Source: Gentiana macrophylla (taxonomy: Eukaryota > Streptophyta > Magnoliopsida > Gentianales > Gentianaceae). Taken from it: a stretch of 64,000 bases of DNA. The position numbers were made by a program, and so were the translations under genes. Location: NCBI GenBank assembly GCA_026214975.1, contig JAOBSW010000853.1, positions 62,001 to 126,000 on the forward strand, in the 5' to 3' direction. Below the pieces are notes generated by a model. That model was not told the DNA's origin, ran no database searches, and saw nothing but the letters and a program-made list of their open reading frames with translations. This document shows, piece by piece, positions 22,916 to 35,345 of this stretch; within the stretch, counting starts at the first letter, position 1; each line of letters opens with the position of its first letter.

Positions 22916-24417
22916 ATGGCCAACGCCACCTCAGCCGCCGGAAGTTCATCTCCGGCGAGCTCTCTACCAGTTTCAAGTCTCTCAGCTAGTCTGTCAACCA
23001 CCTTCATCAACATTGGGTCTCTTACTGCTCAGATTCCGGTCTCTGCAACAACAACTTTTCCAGGAAATGGAACTTCTCTGTCAGCACCACCGTCAACTGC
23101 TATAAACACCACCGTCCAGCTGCCACCATTCTCCGATTATGGTTTTCGTCGTCCCGATGTTATGTTTTCAGGTTTACACCATACTCCCGCACCTTCGTTT
23201 CCTCCATACATGTCTTCTCCATCTCCATCTTTTCTTTCACATGTCAGACCTGTTACTTCTTTTGGTGGAACCCTTACTCAAACATGCAATGTTAAGCTTG
23301 ATCGGTCCATTTACCTGTTATGGAAGTCCACTGTTCTTCCTATCATCCGTGGCCATAGATTAGATGGTCATCATTTTGGGACTTCACCTTGTCCACCACA
23401 GTTTCTGGGATCCAACACTGTTTTTGGATCAACTCCTAATCCTGCATATGACGATTGGTTTGCTACTGATTCCCTGCTTCTTGGTTGGCTGAATAGTTCC
23501 ATGACCGAGCAAGCTCTGGTTGAAACTATTGGATGCAACACAGCTGCTGAAGTTTGGAGCACTTTGGAGGTTCTCTTCAATAATAGATCTGAAGCTCGGA
23601 TGCTGGAGTATAAAGGGGCACTTACAAGAACATATAAAGGCAATAAGTCGATGGTGGACTACTTGGCTCTTATGAAATCCTATTCTGATGGATTAGCTGC
23701 TGCTGGATATCCTATCTCTACCTCGAATTGATTCTTGCTTTGCTTAGGGGTCTAGGTAAGGACTATGAATCGGTTATTTTCAATATAACATCCAGAATAT
23801 GTTCTCTTTCTTGGCAAGAGGTCCAGTCTCAACTGGTCACTCATGAAAGGTTATTGGCTCGTTTTAATCCCTCTGTGAATCTGGATGGTTCTTCCCATGC
23901 TGATCATTTGGTCACTCAAAAGACATGCTACTACAGACCTAATGGCAATTACAGACCTTCTGGTGGTACCAATTCACAAGATTCAAACAGAGGCAGGGGA
24001 AGAGGAAATAAAGGCAAAGGTAGAGGTGAAAGAGCAAACTCCAATTCAGGACCTAGATCTGTTTGTCAAGTGTGCTAAAAAATAGGTCATATAGCTGTAA
24101 ATTGCTATCACAGATATGACTCTTCCTACACTGGTCTAGCCCCAATCAGCAATGGAAATACAACACCATTTCAGAACTCAGGGCCTAGACCTAATTCTGC
24201 TTATGTTGCTTCAGCAGATACCTTTATGGACCCCAGTTGGTATGCAGATAGTGGAGCTACAAGTCAATTGACTTCAGATCTAGTCAACAAATTTGGTTGT
24301 TCAATCTTTGTTCATAACTACGGAAACAAACTTGACCCTATCCTAAGTCCTAAAAATGCATCTTCAATGGATATTATAAAAGTCAAAAAGCTACAAGTGT
24401 TATTGTCTTTCATCTAA
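22916..24417 (+). pseudogene. copia gag-protease, frameshifted and truncated
   Basis: From the ATG at 22916, a Ser/Pro-rich N-terminus leads into the copia gag core: VKLDRSIYLLWKSTVLPIIR, then LDGHHFGTSPCPP, then AAEVWSTLEVLFNNRSEARM. A frameshift at about 23728 moves it to the next frame (LALLRGLGKDYESVIFNI, then an Arg/Gly-rich stretch). The zinc knuckle reads C-QV-C-stop-KIG-H-IAVN-C, with the TAA at 24076 exactly inside the CCHC motif. After it comes the protease start WYADSGATSQLTSD with an intact DSGA. Reading is lost by 24417; integrase and RT are absent. Confidence 0.85.
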
Positions 24418-25150
24418 GACTAATATAGTTGTTAAACGAATCAGAGCCTTTCGTGAACAATCTCAAGTATGACTCGTTAGTGTTCATGATCGTTTGTTCG
24501 TTTTGTATAACGAACCGATCTGAAACCGGACTATAGTCTCATTTCTTAAACAAACAAACACGAGTTTGACTCGCTAAAGTTCAATTATGTTTGCAAACGT
24601 TCTTATATAGATAAAGCAATAAACAATATAACCATAACTCATCAGATAATAAGTCATCTATTCATCTAATAAAGGCATTGTAATGTATGTAACATTGATC
24701 CAAAAATGGTAACTTATTGCATTAGCGCTTTATATTTGATACCTTAACGAGCCGAACATGAGTCGAAATTAAAAATCGTTTAACAAGCCAAACTTGAGGT
24801 TGTTTGAGTCAAAATCAATAAAGCTTGTGAGCATTTAGAGTCAAGCTTTCGGTACTCGAGTTGCGCTCGTTAACATATAAGTCAAGCTTTCAAGTGCTCG
24901 AGCTACCCTCGTTAACTTTGATGAAATGCTTCAGTTCGGCTCAAGTTCAATTATGCATTTAAGAGAGCTTTTCACGAGCCGAGTGTCAGAAGCTCGGCTC
25001 GTATTACATCCGTAGCTAGCTTTTAAAAAAATACATTCAATGAAGCTGAATAAGCTAAACTGACCTGCTCAGCAACCGTACAATGGACAATTGGGTGATA
25101 AAAATAAGCTAAAATCATTAAGATTAGCTCAAAAAGACTCATTGAACTCT
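24418..25150. repeat. unclassified AT-rich repeat with GAGCTCG-type motifs
   Basis: No gene. It contains GTTCGTGAACA-like and AAGCTCGGCTCGTATTACAT segments of a kind found at the ends of plant DNA transposons (hAT-type). The second end was not found. Confidence 0.35.
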
Positions 25151-25152
25151 AT

Positions 25153-25657
25153 GATGCATGGATACGTGGGTTTTCCGGCGTATCGCGTATCCGATACGCC
25201 GCGGATACGGATACGTCAAGGATACGCCGGATACGCGAAGGGATACGTATTGAGCTGATTTGTAGTTTTGAAATCTTCGGATACGGCATTTTGGATACGC
25301 GAATTATGATAAGATAAGCCTATCCGTCTTCAGATACGGCTACAATGAGAAAAGATGATTTTTTTTTTCTTCTTTTCATAATGTCGTGAAGATTAAGTTT
25401 TGTGCCCTTTCAAAGGCCCAAAATTCCTCCGTCCCAAGAATTGTAACTTTTCTTTCCATCTTTTCTGTTAATCTCTATATGGACTCTTGGGTATTTATAT
25501 TTACAATTTTGTCCACGCATTTTAATTATTTACCGTTTGGTCCTTATATTTTCATTATTTACAAATACACCCCGTATCCGTATCCTATATTTTACGAAAA
25601 TCCCGTATCTACGTATCCCGTATCCACGTATCTCGTATCCGCGTATCCATATCAATT
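25153..25657. mobile_element. putative non-autonomous DNA element with GGATACG arrays
   Basis: The left side carries at least eight GGATACG/GATACG copies in the plus sense, starting TGGATACGTGGG. The right side carries at least eight CGTATCC copies, ending GCGTATCCA. This inverted clustering of a short motif at both ends resembles the subterminal transposase-binding sites of hAT elements. No clear target duplication and no ORF. Confidence 0.5.
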
Positions 25658-25675
25658 TGAACTCCGTTAACTCCA

Positions 25676-27599
25676 TGTAATATCCCGATTTTCGGAAAAG
25701 GGCAATTCGGTCTTTTAGCAAAAATCAGAATATTATGTTATTTTTAATTAAAGGATTTTCGAAAAAAAAAGAAAAGAAAAAGGGATAAACAAGGACTTAT
25801 CTTTTAAGGAAAATAATTAGGTCATTGGGATTATAAAAGGAAGACTAATCCTAATTATAACCTAGTTATTTTTTTTTTTACACAAAAAAGAGGAGGCCGC
25901 ATATTTTGAGGGGAGAGGCGGCAGCATTGGTCTTTGGTTCAGGGAAGAAAAAAAAGGGGTTCGGGCACCGTCTTTCAATTTCGAGGCTTAAAGGTTGATA
26001 ATTTGTGCAGACCGCAGTAGAGAAAAGTGATCGTCTCGTTGCGAGCGTTCTTTTGACATCAACAATCCCTAGATCCGTTAATGTTTGATTAAGGTAACGT
26101 GGTTTTCTTATCGTATGATTAAGGTTTCGTAAAGTGGTAGAGCAATTTGTATGATTGTTTTCCATGGTTTTAATTTGTTTAAATCGAGGTTGGGTTGAAT
26201 TTGAGAAAAGCGGAGTGCGTGAAATCGCCTCTCGTGGTGCAAGAAAAAACGTGTAAAAAGTGCAAGAGGAGGCTCGGTCGACCGAGCCTATCCATTCGGT
26301 CGACCGAGTGTTGGCTCATCTGTACGGATGAGTTGTGTATCCGTCTGACTATTTCGATGATCGGACAAAAAGTTTATCCATCCGGACAGGGATTTGTTTT
26401 TGATCTTGTTTTTCCTTTGTTATGTTTTTAAAGCTCCATAATAGCGTATTTACTGCATAACCTTACGTGACAAAGCCCTGAATTAGCTTTTGATGCGTTT
26501 AGTTCCATCACCACATGGATTCCCTAAAAAGATGAAGTGTGGGACCGTCGAAAGCTTTGGATTTGCCTTGTGCTTCGATAAGCTAGAGTTTATCGATGTC
26601 TGTGTATTTGCTAGGCCTTGTCCGTGTCTAGTGGTCTAGGAAAGAGAGTGGGAGATGTGAGGGAGCTTACCTGAAAACACTTAGGTGGCTAGTTAAACAT
26701 CTAATCAAACGTATGTGTTAGTTTAATAATCTTAAACATCATGCAATGCTTGGTAAGGCATAGTACAATATCGCGATGTGTTCTCTGACCAGACAAAGTA
26801 GACTGTACCCACGCCGGTCAATCGATTGGCTAGATAAAGCGTCTGGTACATTACGCGGTTATCACACTATCGGGACTCGAGATATTCCCGGGCTACTAGG
26901 CGTGTCTCAAGTAGGTTGCACCCGGTTGTCCTAGTACATCCTATTACTAGGCGTAGTGCCCTTGTTATTCATGATGTAACAAACTTGAGCTAAGCTAGAT
27001 ACCCTTTGGAACCTCATGTTATGCTATGAACATAATATGATAGTTAGCTAGGGTTAACAACGGAAATGAATTAATAAAAGACGGCGTTGCTTTTATTTCT
27101 TTATGAGATCATAGTTATACGATCTTCTACGCGTTACTAAGTACTTTTGTACTTACCCCGTTACTTTTCGTTTGTCTTCCCCTTTCCCCAAAGAAGATGA
27201 ACAGGTTGCTAATGCTGATGAGTTCTTTGACGAGGACGTGTGAGATGGAGCTCGTGAAGACTTAGTTCTTTTACTTTTGACTCTTTCAATAATGTTGTTG
27301 ACTTAGTTTCAAACAATGTTGTCTTTCCTTTGGATTAGTTCTGGTTAAGTTCTTTTGAGATCTTTTGGGATTTGGATGTTGGATGATTAGTTCTTTCTAT
27401 TGGATTTAGTTTTTCACAGCATTGATTACCGTGTGTTCGATCTTTTGTCTTTTGTTTTCCCGAGTCGTTTTATCTTCCGCGTCGTTTTAGTTCTGATGTA
27501 TGACGTAAGGCTTACATACATTATTGAATTTATTTGATAATATATGTGCCGAGCGCTCTTTCCGGATAAGGACTCGGTGTCCGGGAATGGGGCGTTACA
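25676..27599. mobile_element. solo LTR A, 1.92 kb, gypsy type
   Basis: It starts TGTAATATCCCGATTTTC and ends GGGAATGGGGCGTTACA, the layout of plant chromovirus/Tekay-like LTRs (TGTAA...TTACA). Exact 5-bp direct repeats CTCCA flank it (25671-25675 and 27600-27604), and no internal region remains, so it is a solo LTR made by LTR-LTR recombination. Internal landmarks shared with solo LTR B are TTGCTAGGCCTTGTCCGTGT, GGGAGCTTAC-TGAAAACACT and ATCGCGATGTGT. It also includes palindromic GGTCGACCGAG motifs near 26278. Confidence 0.88.
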
Positions 27600-27604
27600 C
27601 TCCA

Positions 27605-27878
27605 TCTTGTCAATAGCTTTCGGTGTTGATTATTTGCGGCTTGAATCCTTACATTGCATACAATATTTGCTCTGCATAATTGATTTAAAGACTCTTGAAT
27701 CGCCAGATCTCGAGGTAAATATAACTAAAATCCTTGAAATCTCGATAAAATGCTTACTTGGTAGAACAACGGTGAGGAAGATGCGAGCACTCTCACTAAA
27801 GGCATTTTACGAAGGGCGTCTGAGATCGGTGTAAAGAGAAAGCTGCGAGAGTTTCGTTCACCCGACCACTAGCGTAAT
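27605..27878 (+). other. unrecognised sequence between two solo LTRs
   Basis: Pre-insertion host sequence. It has one open frame of ordinary composition (LRLESLHCIQYLLCIIDLKT, then KMRALSLKAFYEGRLRSV, stop near 27834) and a possible GT donor GAG|GTAAAT at about 27715. No family recognised. Confidence 0.25.
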
Positions 27879-28967
27879 TGTAACATCCCGATTTTTCATA
27901 AAATGGTAAAATAGTAATTGAGTGTATGCACTACGACCTAATTATTATTTGTCTTTTATTTAATAGTTTTGGAAAGTAATTATAAGGAAAAAAAGGATTT
28001 AGTTATTTAATTAATGGATTTAATTAATGGCTATAAAAAAGGAAAATAATCCCCAAATCCCTCACGCATCTTCTGATAAAAAAAGAAGGGGACGACGCGT
28101 GATGAAGAACAGACGCAGCCATGTGGCCAATCCGTTTATCTGTTCAAAATGCCGCAGGAGGGAAAAGTGATCACCGCGACGAGACGCATCTTTGGAAAAT
28201 AAAATATTCCTATTTCGTAAGTTTTATGTTTAGCCCTAGTTTTTGGTAACCGTCGGGTTCGATTCTTCAAAAATTCATATCTTTTAATCCGTAGCTCTGT
28301 TTCGCAGCTATGAGTAGTCAAAACGATCGTCTTGGAGCGTAGATCATTCTAAAAAGGTTCACAACATTTAATTCAGGTAATATTCAGTTTTACACACTTT
28401 TTCAATTCGGGATTTTCAAAAATATAGAATTTTTATGTTTACTTGTTGTTTAATTAGGTTACAAGTTGAAGGTTTAGAAGTTCAGCTTTTTTTTGAAGGT
28501 TTTGGATCGGTTTTGCTGCAAATTAAGGTAAGAGACTCTTCCTAATGAGTAATTATAGTTTTATAATGGTAGGTTGAGTTCCGGTGAGTTTTGGTGTTGT
28601 TTGGTGAAAGTTGTGTTTTAAGCTATGTAATCCTTTGGTCTTGTAATATTAATTAGGGACAATTATTCAAAAGGGTACATATTGGACTTAATTAGGTAAA
28701 AAGGACACTCAAAACAAACACATAGTTATAAGGACAAAAATTAGGTAGATAGATCCAAATATCCTTAATGAAGAAAGAAATTAAAAAAAATAAAAAGAAG
28801 GAGGAACAGGCGGCTTAATGCAGAATGTTGTTGTTAAATTTTTTTTTTATAAATTATTTCCTGGACGAAAGTTTTGTTTTGTTTTTTTTAAATATATATT
28901 TTTTATTTTAATTTCCTGGACGTTGAAAGAGATTTTTTTTACGGTGAAAGTTTGTTTTTTCTTTTTT

Positions 28968-29052
28968 CATTGACCACCGTGATGCATTGACCACCCCGAT
29001 ACATTGACCACCGCGATTCATTGACCACCCCAATGCATTGACCACCGCGATG
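28968..29052. repeat. 17-bp tandem repeat, five copies
   Basis: Unit CATTGACCACCGCGATG, alternating CCACCGC and CCACCCC variants. It grades directly into the 24-bp GCAGTGACATC repeat that follows. Confidence 0.85.
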
Positions 29053-30110
29053 CATTGACATCTGCAATCATATATGCAGTGACATCGACAATCATATATG
29101 CAGTAACATCGGCAATCAGATATGCAGTGACATCAACATTTTATGCAGTGACATCGGCAATCGGATATGCACTGACATCAATATTTTATGCAGTGACATC
29201 AACAATCATATATGAATGACTTCAACAATTTATGTAGTGACATCGGCAATAATATATGTAGAGACATCACGATGAAGTGGCTACCCCCGATGCAGAGATA
29301 CCGCGATGAAGTGGCCACCCCCGGAGACCATCGGGATGCAGTGATCACAGGGATGCAGTGACATTTGATGAAGCAACACCGTGATGACATTTGATATTTT
29401 TCTGACTTAATTTCACAAAATCGATTTCTTTTCTTCATAAAATCGACTTCAAATGGCTATATCTTTTGATATAAAACTACGATCAACATAAATCTTTCAC
29501 CTTAATTCATATTTTTATGCAGTGACATCGGCAATCATATATGCAGTGATATCAACATTTTATGCAGTGACACCGGCAATCACATATGCGTGACATCAAT
29601 AATTTATGCAGTGACATCGACAATCAGATATACAGTGACATCAACATTTTATGCAGTGACATCAGCAATCATATATGAATGACATCAACAATTTATGTAG
29701 TGACATCGGCAATCAAATATGCAGTGACATCAACATTTTTGTTGAACTTTTTGTCCCGAAACTTGGAAGATTTTTCAGGGGAAATCGAGCTTATGAGCCG
29801 CGTCGAGCTATATCGTGTACTTAACCAGTCGAGTTCGAAGTTGCTTTTTATCGCTCAATCGAGCCCGAACTTTTTTAGTCTATTCAAGTTCGAGCCTAGG
29901 GAGTATCGACTCGACTCGGATCGATTACACCCTAATGTGAATGACACTACACTTATTTTACAAAGTTACCAATTTTTGTATGAAATTGTATATGCAGTGA
30001 CATCAACACCCAAATTGCAAAAACAAAAACTTTGTAAATTGTATATGCATTGACATATGCAGTGACATCGATGTCACTGCATCAATTCTCTAACGGTAAA
30101 TGTAGTGACT
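29053..30110. repeat. GCAGTGACATC satellite blocks, about 24-bp unit
   Basis: Units such as GCAGTGACATCGGCAATCAT alternate with GCAGTGACATCAACATTTTA in blocks at about 29056-29240, 29515-29740 and 29990-30060. At 30058-30081 the orientation flips through a perfect 24-bp palindrome (TGCAGTGACATC followed by its inverse), after which inverted TCACTGCATCAATT units follow. Confidence 0.85.
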
Positions 30111-30673
30111 TCAATATCACCGCATCAATTTTATTCCAAATCATATACAAACCCACCATCAATATATAGCTTTTCTTTCTTTGTTTCAAGGTGATGCATG
30201 TTAAACTAATTGATCATTATTACATCATGATCAACGGTGTCGATACACGATGTGACACTCGTTGTGTCACAACGGTTGTGTCCGGATCATTACTAAAAAA
30301 GAAAGGAAAAAATAAAATATCATCCAAAGCCTTTCATGCATCACCAAAACAAGAAACTTACGAGCCGAGTCGAGCTATATCGAGTACTTAGCCAGTCAAG
30401 TTCGATCTTGCCTTTTATGGCTTCATCGAAAGCGGGTTTTTGGCAAATGGAGAAGGAGAATCGCAGATCGATTTAGTTATTTCCCTGACGGGTTTATTGC
30501 CTCTTGGAGTTGCTGGAGATAATTTGTGGTTGGGAATTTTAGATAATGCAGATCTGTGGAAAAACTAAAACACCCATAGTCAAAAAATTCCATAAAGCTT
30601 CTTCCTTTTTCTTTCTGATGCAATAATCAAACAATAGCATCAAATCATATGAAAATTTTGAGCTCTAAATCAC

Positions 30674-31018
30674 GGCTAAATTACAATTTTGGTCCTCTAA
30701 CTAGACACGTTTTTCGATTTTGATCCTGATTTTTCTCCGGCGACAATTTTAGTCCTGTAAGTGATCTTTTTTTTGCAAAAAAAGTCCTGAACGCCGGAAA
30801 GACCACTTACAGGACTAAAATTGGTCTTTTCCGACGACAATTTTAGTCCTGTAAGTGGCCTTTCCGGCGACAATTTTAGTCCTGTAAGTGGTCTTTCCGG
30901 CGTTCAGGACTATTTTTGCAAAAAAAGACCACTTACAGGACTAAAATTGTCGCCGGAGAAAAACCAGGACCAAAATCGAAAAAGTGTATAGTTAGAGGAC
31001 CAAAATTGTAATTTAGCC
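30674..31018. mobile_element. foldback MITE, 345 bp
   Basis: Nearly its whole length is one inverted repeat: GGCTAAATTACAATTTTGGT at the left pairs with its inverse at the right. In between, GACAATTTTAGTCCTGTAAG recurs in both orientations together with CCTGAACGCCGGAAAG and its inverse. The flanking direct repeats are TCTAAATCAC (30664-30673) and TCCAAATCAC (31019-31028), 10 bp with one mismatch. This fits a Mutator-type foldback element. It is related in sequence to the larger element at 58419-59981. Confidence 0.85.
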
Positions 31019-31028
31019 TCCAAATCAC

Positions 31029-32200
31029 CTTCGAAACCCAATCCCCCATCCCAAACAAAAAGGAAAGCCAAAAAAAAGTAGAGATCTGTTCATGTTTGCC
31101 TCTCATTTAAATATGACATACAATTATATATCCATATATAAAATCACAGATACAACACTTTGAGGTGTTTAAGGCAGCAATTTTCAGCCTTTCCCGTGAT
31201 CATCGTACTACTCCGCCAAGGATTGGTCCAATTCAGCTGCAAATTTCCAAAAACATAAAATAAAACAAACGGCAATGACACTATTTCATGAATTGCAAGA
31301 ATGAAAATAGGAAACAAGCCAAAACATGGAAGAGAAATTGCATACCATCAACACAGATTTTTACACAAACAGTTAGCCATACATAAATGTACAATTCTCT
31401 GTATACTGACAAATGAACAATTCTTTGCTGATATCTTCAACGGGTTCAAACATGATCCCTAGATTTCTTCAGCATCAATCCGCACTTGTTCAAGTGCATC
31501 GAATGATTCACTCATTTTCGTTACTGTGTTTTTCTTTTTTATTTTTCTTAACACTAGAATTATAACAATATAAAACAAAAGTTTCACATCTATGTTGTGC
31601 ATCAGCTCATTCAGATACAAATGACCAAATACTTCGTTGCATTAATAAAGATTAACATTACTAATAAAAATACAGATGAAGTACGAATAGTATTAGCAGA
31701 GAGGATTTTGATGTTTCATTTGAAATTCATTCCTCCTCCTCCTCCCCCTCTCCATCCCCCCTTCACAGAAAAAGGCCGTTTCAACCATTTGTTCACTTCC
31801 AATAAAAGGATATTGCTACTCATTCTTAAAAAAAATAAAAGGAATCCGTACTCATAGCTAGCGAGAGAAGCAATAAGGCTGAAAAACAACAATGCGAACA
31901 ATTTGAACAGAATCCATACTGAATTTAGCAGAAAACAGAGCTAAAACGACGGGAATAGTACTAAAAGACAAATTGGCTTACCTTAGTAAGATGTGAGATG
32001 GACGAGATGATCAGAGAGCTGGCGGATGTCCAGCAGCTTCTTCCTTATTTTGACGCCATTAACACTCAGCTCAAGAAAATGATTCTTAGCATGAGATGTG
32101 GGATTTGATATCGTCGGTGGCATTATATGGATACTGGGGTTCTGATTTGAGTCAACTAGTTGATGCATTTCATGATGTTTTATTCCCATTTCTCATGTAT
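31029..32200. other. interior of the Mutator-like element with coding-like scraps
   Basis: Two short coding-like pieces are visible. On the plus strand at 31990-32090 a helical segment reads MDEMIRELADVQQLLPYFDA followed by INTQLKKM. On the minus strand near 31520-31470 a frame reads MSESFDALEQVRIDAEEI before a stop, and a CTAAG|GTAAGCC donor-like site lies at 31981 (minus). These may be exon fragments captured by the element, but I cannot assemble a gene. Confidence 0.25.
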
Positions 32201-35200
32201 TTATTGATGTTCTTGTATCAATTTGAGTCATTAGTTGCTTAGTTTCACCCAAATGAGTAGATAGTAATTATTATATAAAATATCGTGTTTTGATTAGTTT
32301 TGTACCGGTTATAGTAACCGGAGCGTCGTGTCGGGTTTTCGCTTGGTATTTTTGTGTTGTATTGCAGGATTATAAGTTAACCAAGACCCCGAGTGACGCC
32401 ACATGTTGAGGTAAACACGTCTTTTGATGGCTAGAAGAGTATGTCGGAAGCTATCAAATTCAAACGGATCAATTGTCTTTTGCGTTTCTATCGTAGCATA
32501 CATTCAACGGACATTTGACCCAGCGTAGCATTTTATGGAGAAGTCTTCTTCATGAGAATTGTAGATCAAGAAGCGAGCTTTCCAACGCATCTTGAATCAC
32601 ATCAATCGGAGGTCTACAACTCAAGTTACGACTATTTTATTGAGCATTTGTGAAAGGCGGCGTGCGACGCCGACTTATAGTGGCGTCGCCGAACGATCAC
32701 CTGTAGCTATACAGAGAGTTTTCCTTCACAACCGGCGCACACCAGACTTTTACGGCGTACGCTGGTGTCATGAAAGCAGATTTTCAGCTTTTTAAACCTC
32801 ATTTTAGATCTAATTTTGGGCCTTCGATTCCCATCTTCATCTTCTCCATTTCTCCCCTCTCCCTTGAAGGCACCTCCATGCCCCAAGAGGGTTCTCCTAG
32901 CCTAACCTTATCAATAGTTTATACATTAATTCTACTTGTAATCTTAGAAGAATCTCTACTTGAAGCTTTTTGAGTTGATTTTGTGAAGGAAACCCATCTC
33001 TTTTGATGTAATTTTTCTCCATGGATGAACCTTGAAGAGTCAATGCAATTATTCTCTTTTGAAGTACTTGCAATCTTGTGGGTATATTCTTCTATTATTA
33101 TTTCTAGTTTTATGTTCATAGTTATGAAGTTCTTAAGTGGCAATTTGACCTTCATAGCCATGGAAGGCTAAGCTTTTGCTAGCCAAGATGATGTTTTTGT
33201 GATAGTTTTATCTCTATTAGTTGATTGAGAATGTTAATTTATGATTCATAGCTTCATGTGTGTTGTTTATCTTTTCCTATTTGCAATGTTTTGCTTGTTG
33301 GTGTTAGATTGCTCACTTAGCACTTGCACACACACACTAAGTTGAGACCGAAAGGAGATATGCAATGAAAATAAACAAGTAATAAATTTATAAATCGGTA
33401 TACCCCAAGTGTAGGGATCGTAGTATAGCGATTAAAACCGAGTCGATCTCGAGGAATCGGGGTATCTAGTTCATTAATTTTCCTAAGATTGATACCTAAA
33501 ATAACAAAACGAAAGATAAATCGATGGGGAGGATTGTCACCCAAAGCCAGGAAAGATCGTTGCGAAAAACATAAATAAATGAAGCTACAACTAAGAAAAA
33601 CGATAGAATTAACGAATCATGATAATGACTGAAGCAAATCAACATCGAACAAACCATGATCCACCATCCCGCAACCCTTATTCTCCTCTCTGGATTATCT
33701 CATGATGATCTAATTAAATATGTGGTTCACCTCTCATAAGTATGAATTCCTACTCTCGTAGATAATTCGCCTATCAATCTCTCATCTCTCGATCTATGAG
33801 ATTGACGCTATCAAAACAAGGTGTAAGATCTCTTAATCTAGCAACCTAGAAATCTAACCTATCAACTCTCGTTATGTCAAGGTTAAAAATCCCATCTTTC
33901 CTATGGTGATCTAAGGTTTACACCGACTCTCGTCATACGGTAAACATCAATAACAACAATCTCTCGATATGCGTTGCATAACAAATAATCAAAGGAAAGA
34001 AACAAGCTTCAATTAAAACACTCACAAAATCATCCAAAGAAAGAGTAAAACGCATGGCCTTTGGAAAATCTCCCATGGCTGCTCCAAATTCACAGCTTCA
34101 AGCCATCCTCATGAATCGAAAGAGAAAACGAAACAAGATAAAAACCTAACTAATCTAACCCTCGGTCGACCAAGCACTAAGGCTTGGCCGACCGAGCACA
34201 ACTCGGCTTCAGAATTTAGGGTTTTCTGTGGCTGCTGTCGATATGATGTCTTTAGGGTTGAGAATGCGCTGCTATTTATAGAATTTTAAGTCGGTTCCAG
34301 CATGTCGGCCGCGGACGCCCGTCCAGAGTGTCTGGCCGCCCGTCCACTCTGCTTGAAATCTTTGAATCGGGCCGAGTCATGATCAGACGCCCGTCCTTCT
34401 TTAATTTGGACTTTCGTCCACCAAAAATCTGAACATCACGAACCAAATTTCTCTCCACGGACGCTTGATCCACCCCGGACGCTAGTTCGGTCCTTTTTCT
34501 TCCAAATTCATCTTAATCTTCATTCCAACTTCATCTCTATCTCTTTCCTTCCATGCAAATCATCACTTGAACATCTTTTAAGCTCCTTTCATCCTCTCCA
34601 TGACATGTAAATGTACCTTCAAAACCATAAGAACACGCAAAGTGTAAAACCATAGATAATTACCAATAAAATCACGAAATTAGCTCAAGTTTACACTTAA
34701 AGACTTTTAAAACTCATCCGCTCAATAATTCAATTAAACCCTTAATTTCTATGCAAATAATACGAATATGGAGGAAATCATTATGAAATATAACGATATA
34801 AATCACATAAAATCACCCTTAACAGTGTGGGAGAAGGAATAGAAAAACCGGAAGGTAAAATTGACCTTAAATGAAATTCGATTTCTTATCTGGGGAGTAT
34901 TGATATTGTCTTTGCATTCAAGATCTTAATCATGTTGAATCATTAGGTCTAGGACACTTAGACCAAAGAGGAGACATAGAGTAGTTTCATTCACTCATTA
35001 TGAGGAAACTACTAGCTTAAGAGTGCACCGGTAACACACACGTGAACACCAAGGGAAGGTTGGTAGGTAGTTCATTCCCATTATACTACTAGAGATACAC
35101 ATGATCATTGCATTGTCTTGACTAGGCTTTTTATAATTTTATCATCCTTTGTAGTAGTAGATTTTTAGATACAATTACCTTCTTGTATTATTGCGACTTA

Positions 35201-35345
35201 GATCAAGATAATAATAGCTTTTCGGTGTTCAACCTCACAATCCTCGTGGATACGACCTTGACTCACCAACTAGGCTACAGTTGACCCGGTACACTGCCGG
35301 TTAGACTGAACACCCAGTAGGGACACGTCAGGTTCCAACAGAATT
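32201..35345. repeat. LTR-retrotransposon-like sequence without coding
   Basis: The segment ending CCTCGTGGATACGACCTTGA, CACCCAGTAGGGACACGTCA and TTCCAACA (35250-35340) has the look of a plant LTR 3' end. A second LTR-like block (about 33300-34850) lies inside, with TATACCCCAAGTGTAGGGAT and AAATCACCCTTAACA. Limits and class are uncertain; no gag or pol frame was seen. Confidence 0.35.

Noticed and set aside
28968..30110. CRISPR-like array of short repeats
   Set aside because: Units are contiguous, diverged and vary in length without unique spacers, and the DNA is plant. It is a satellite.
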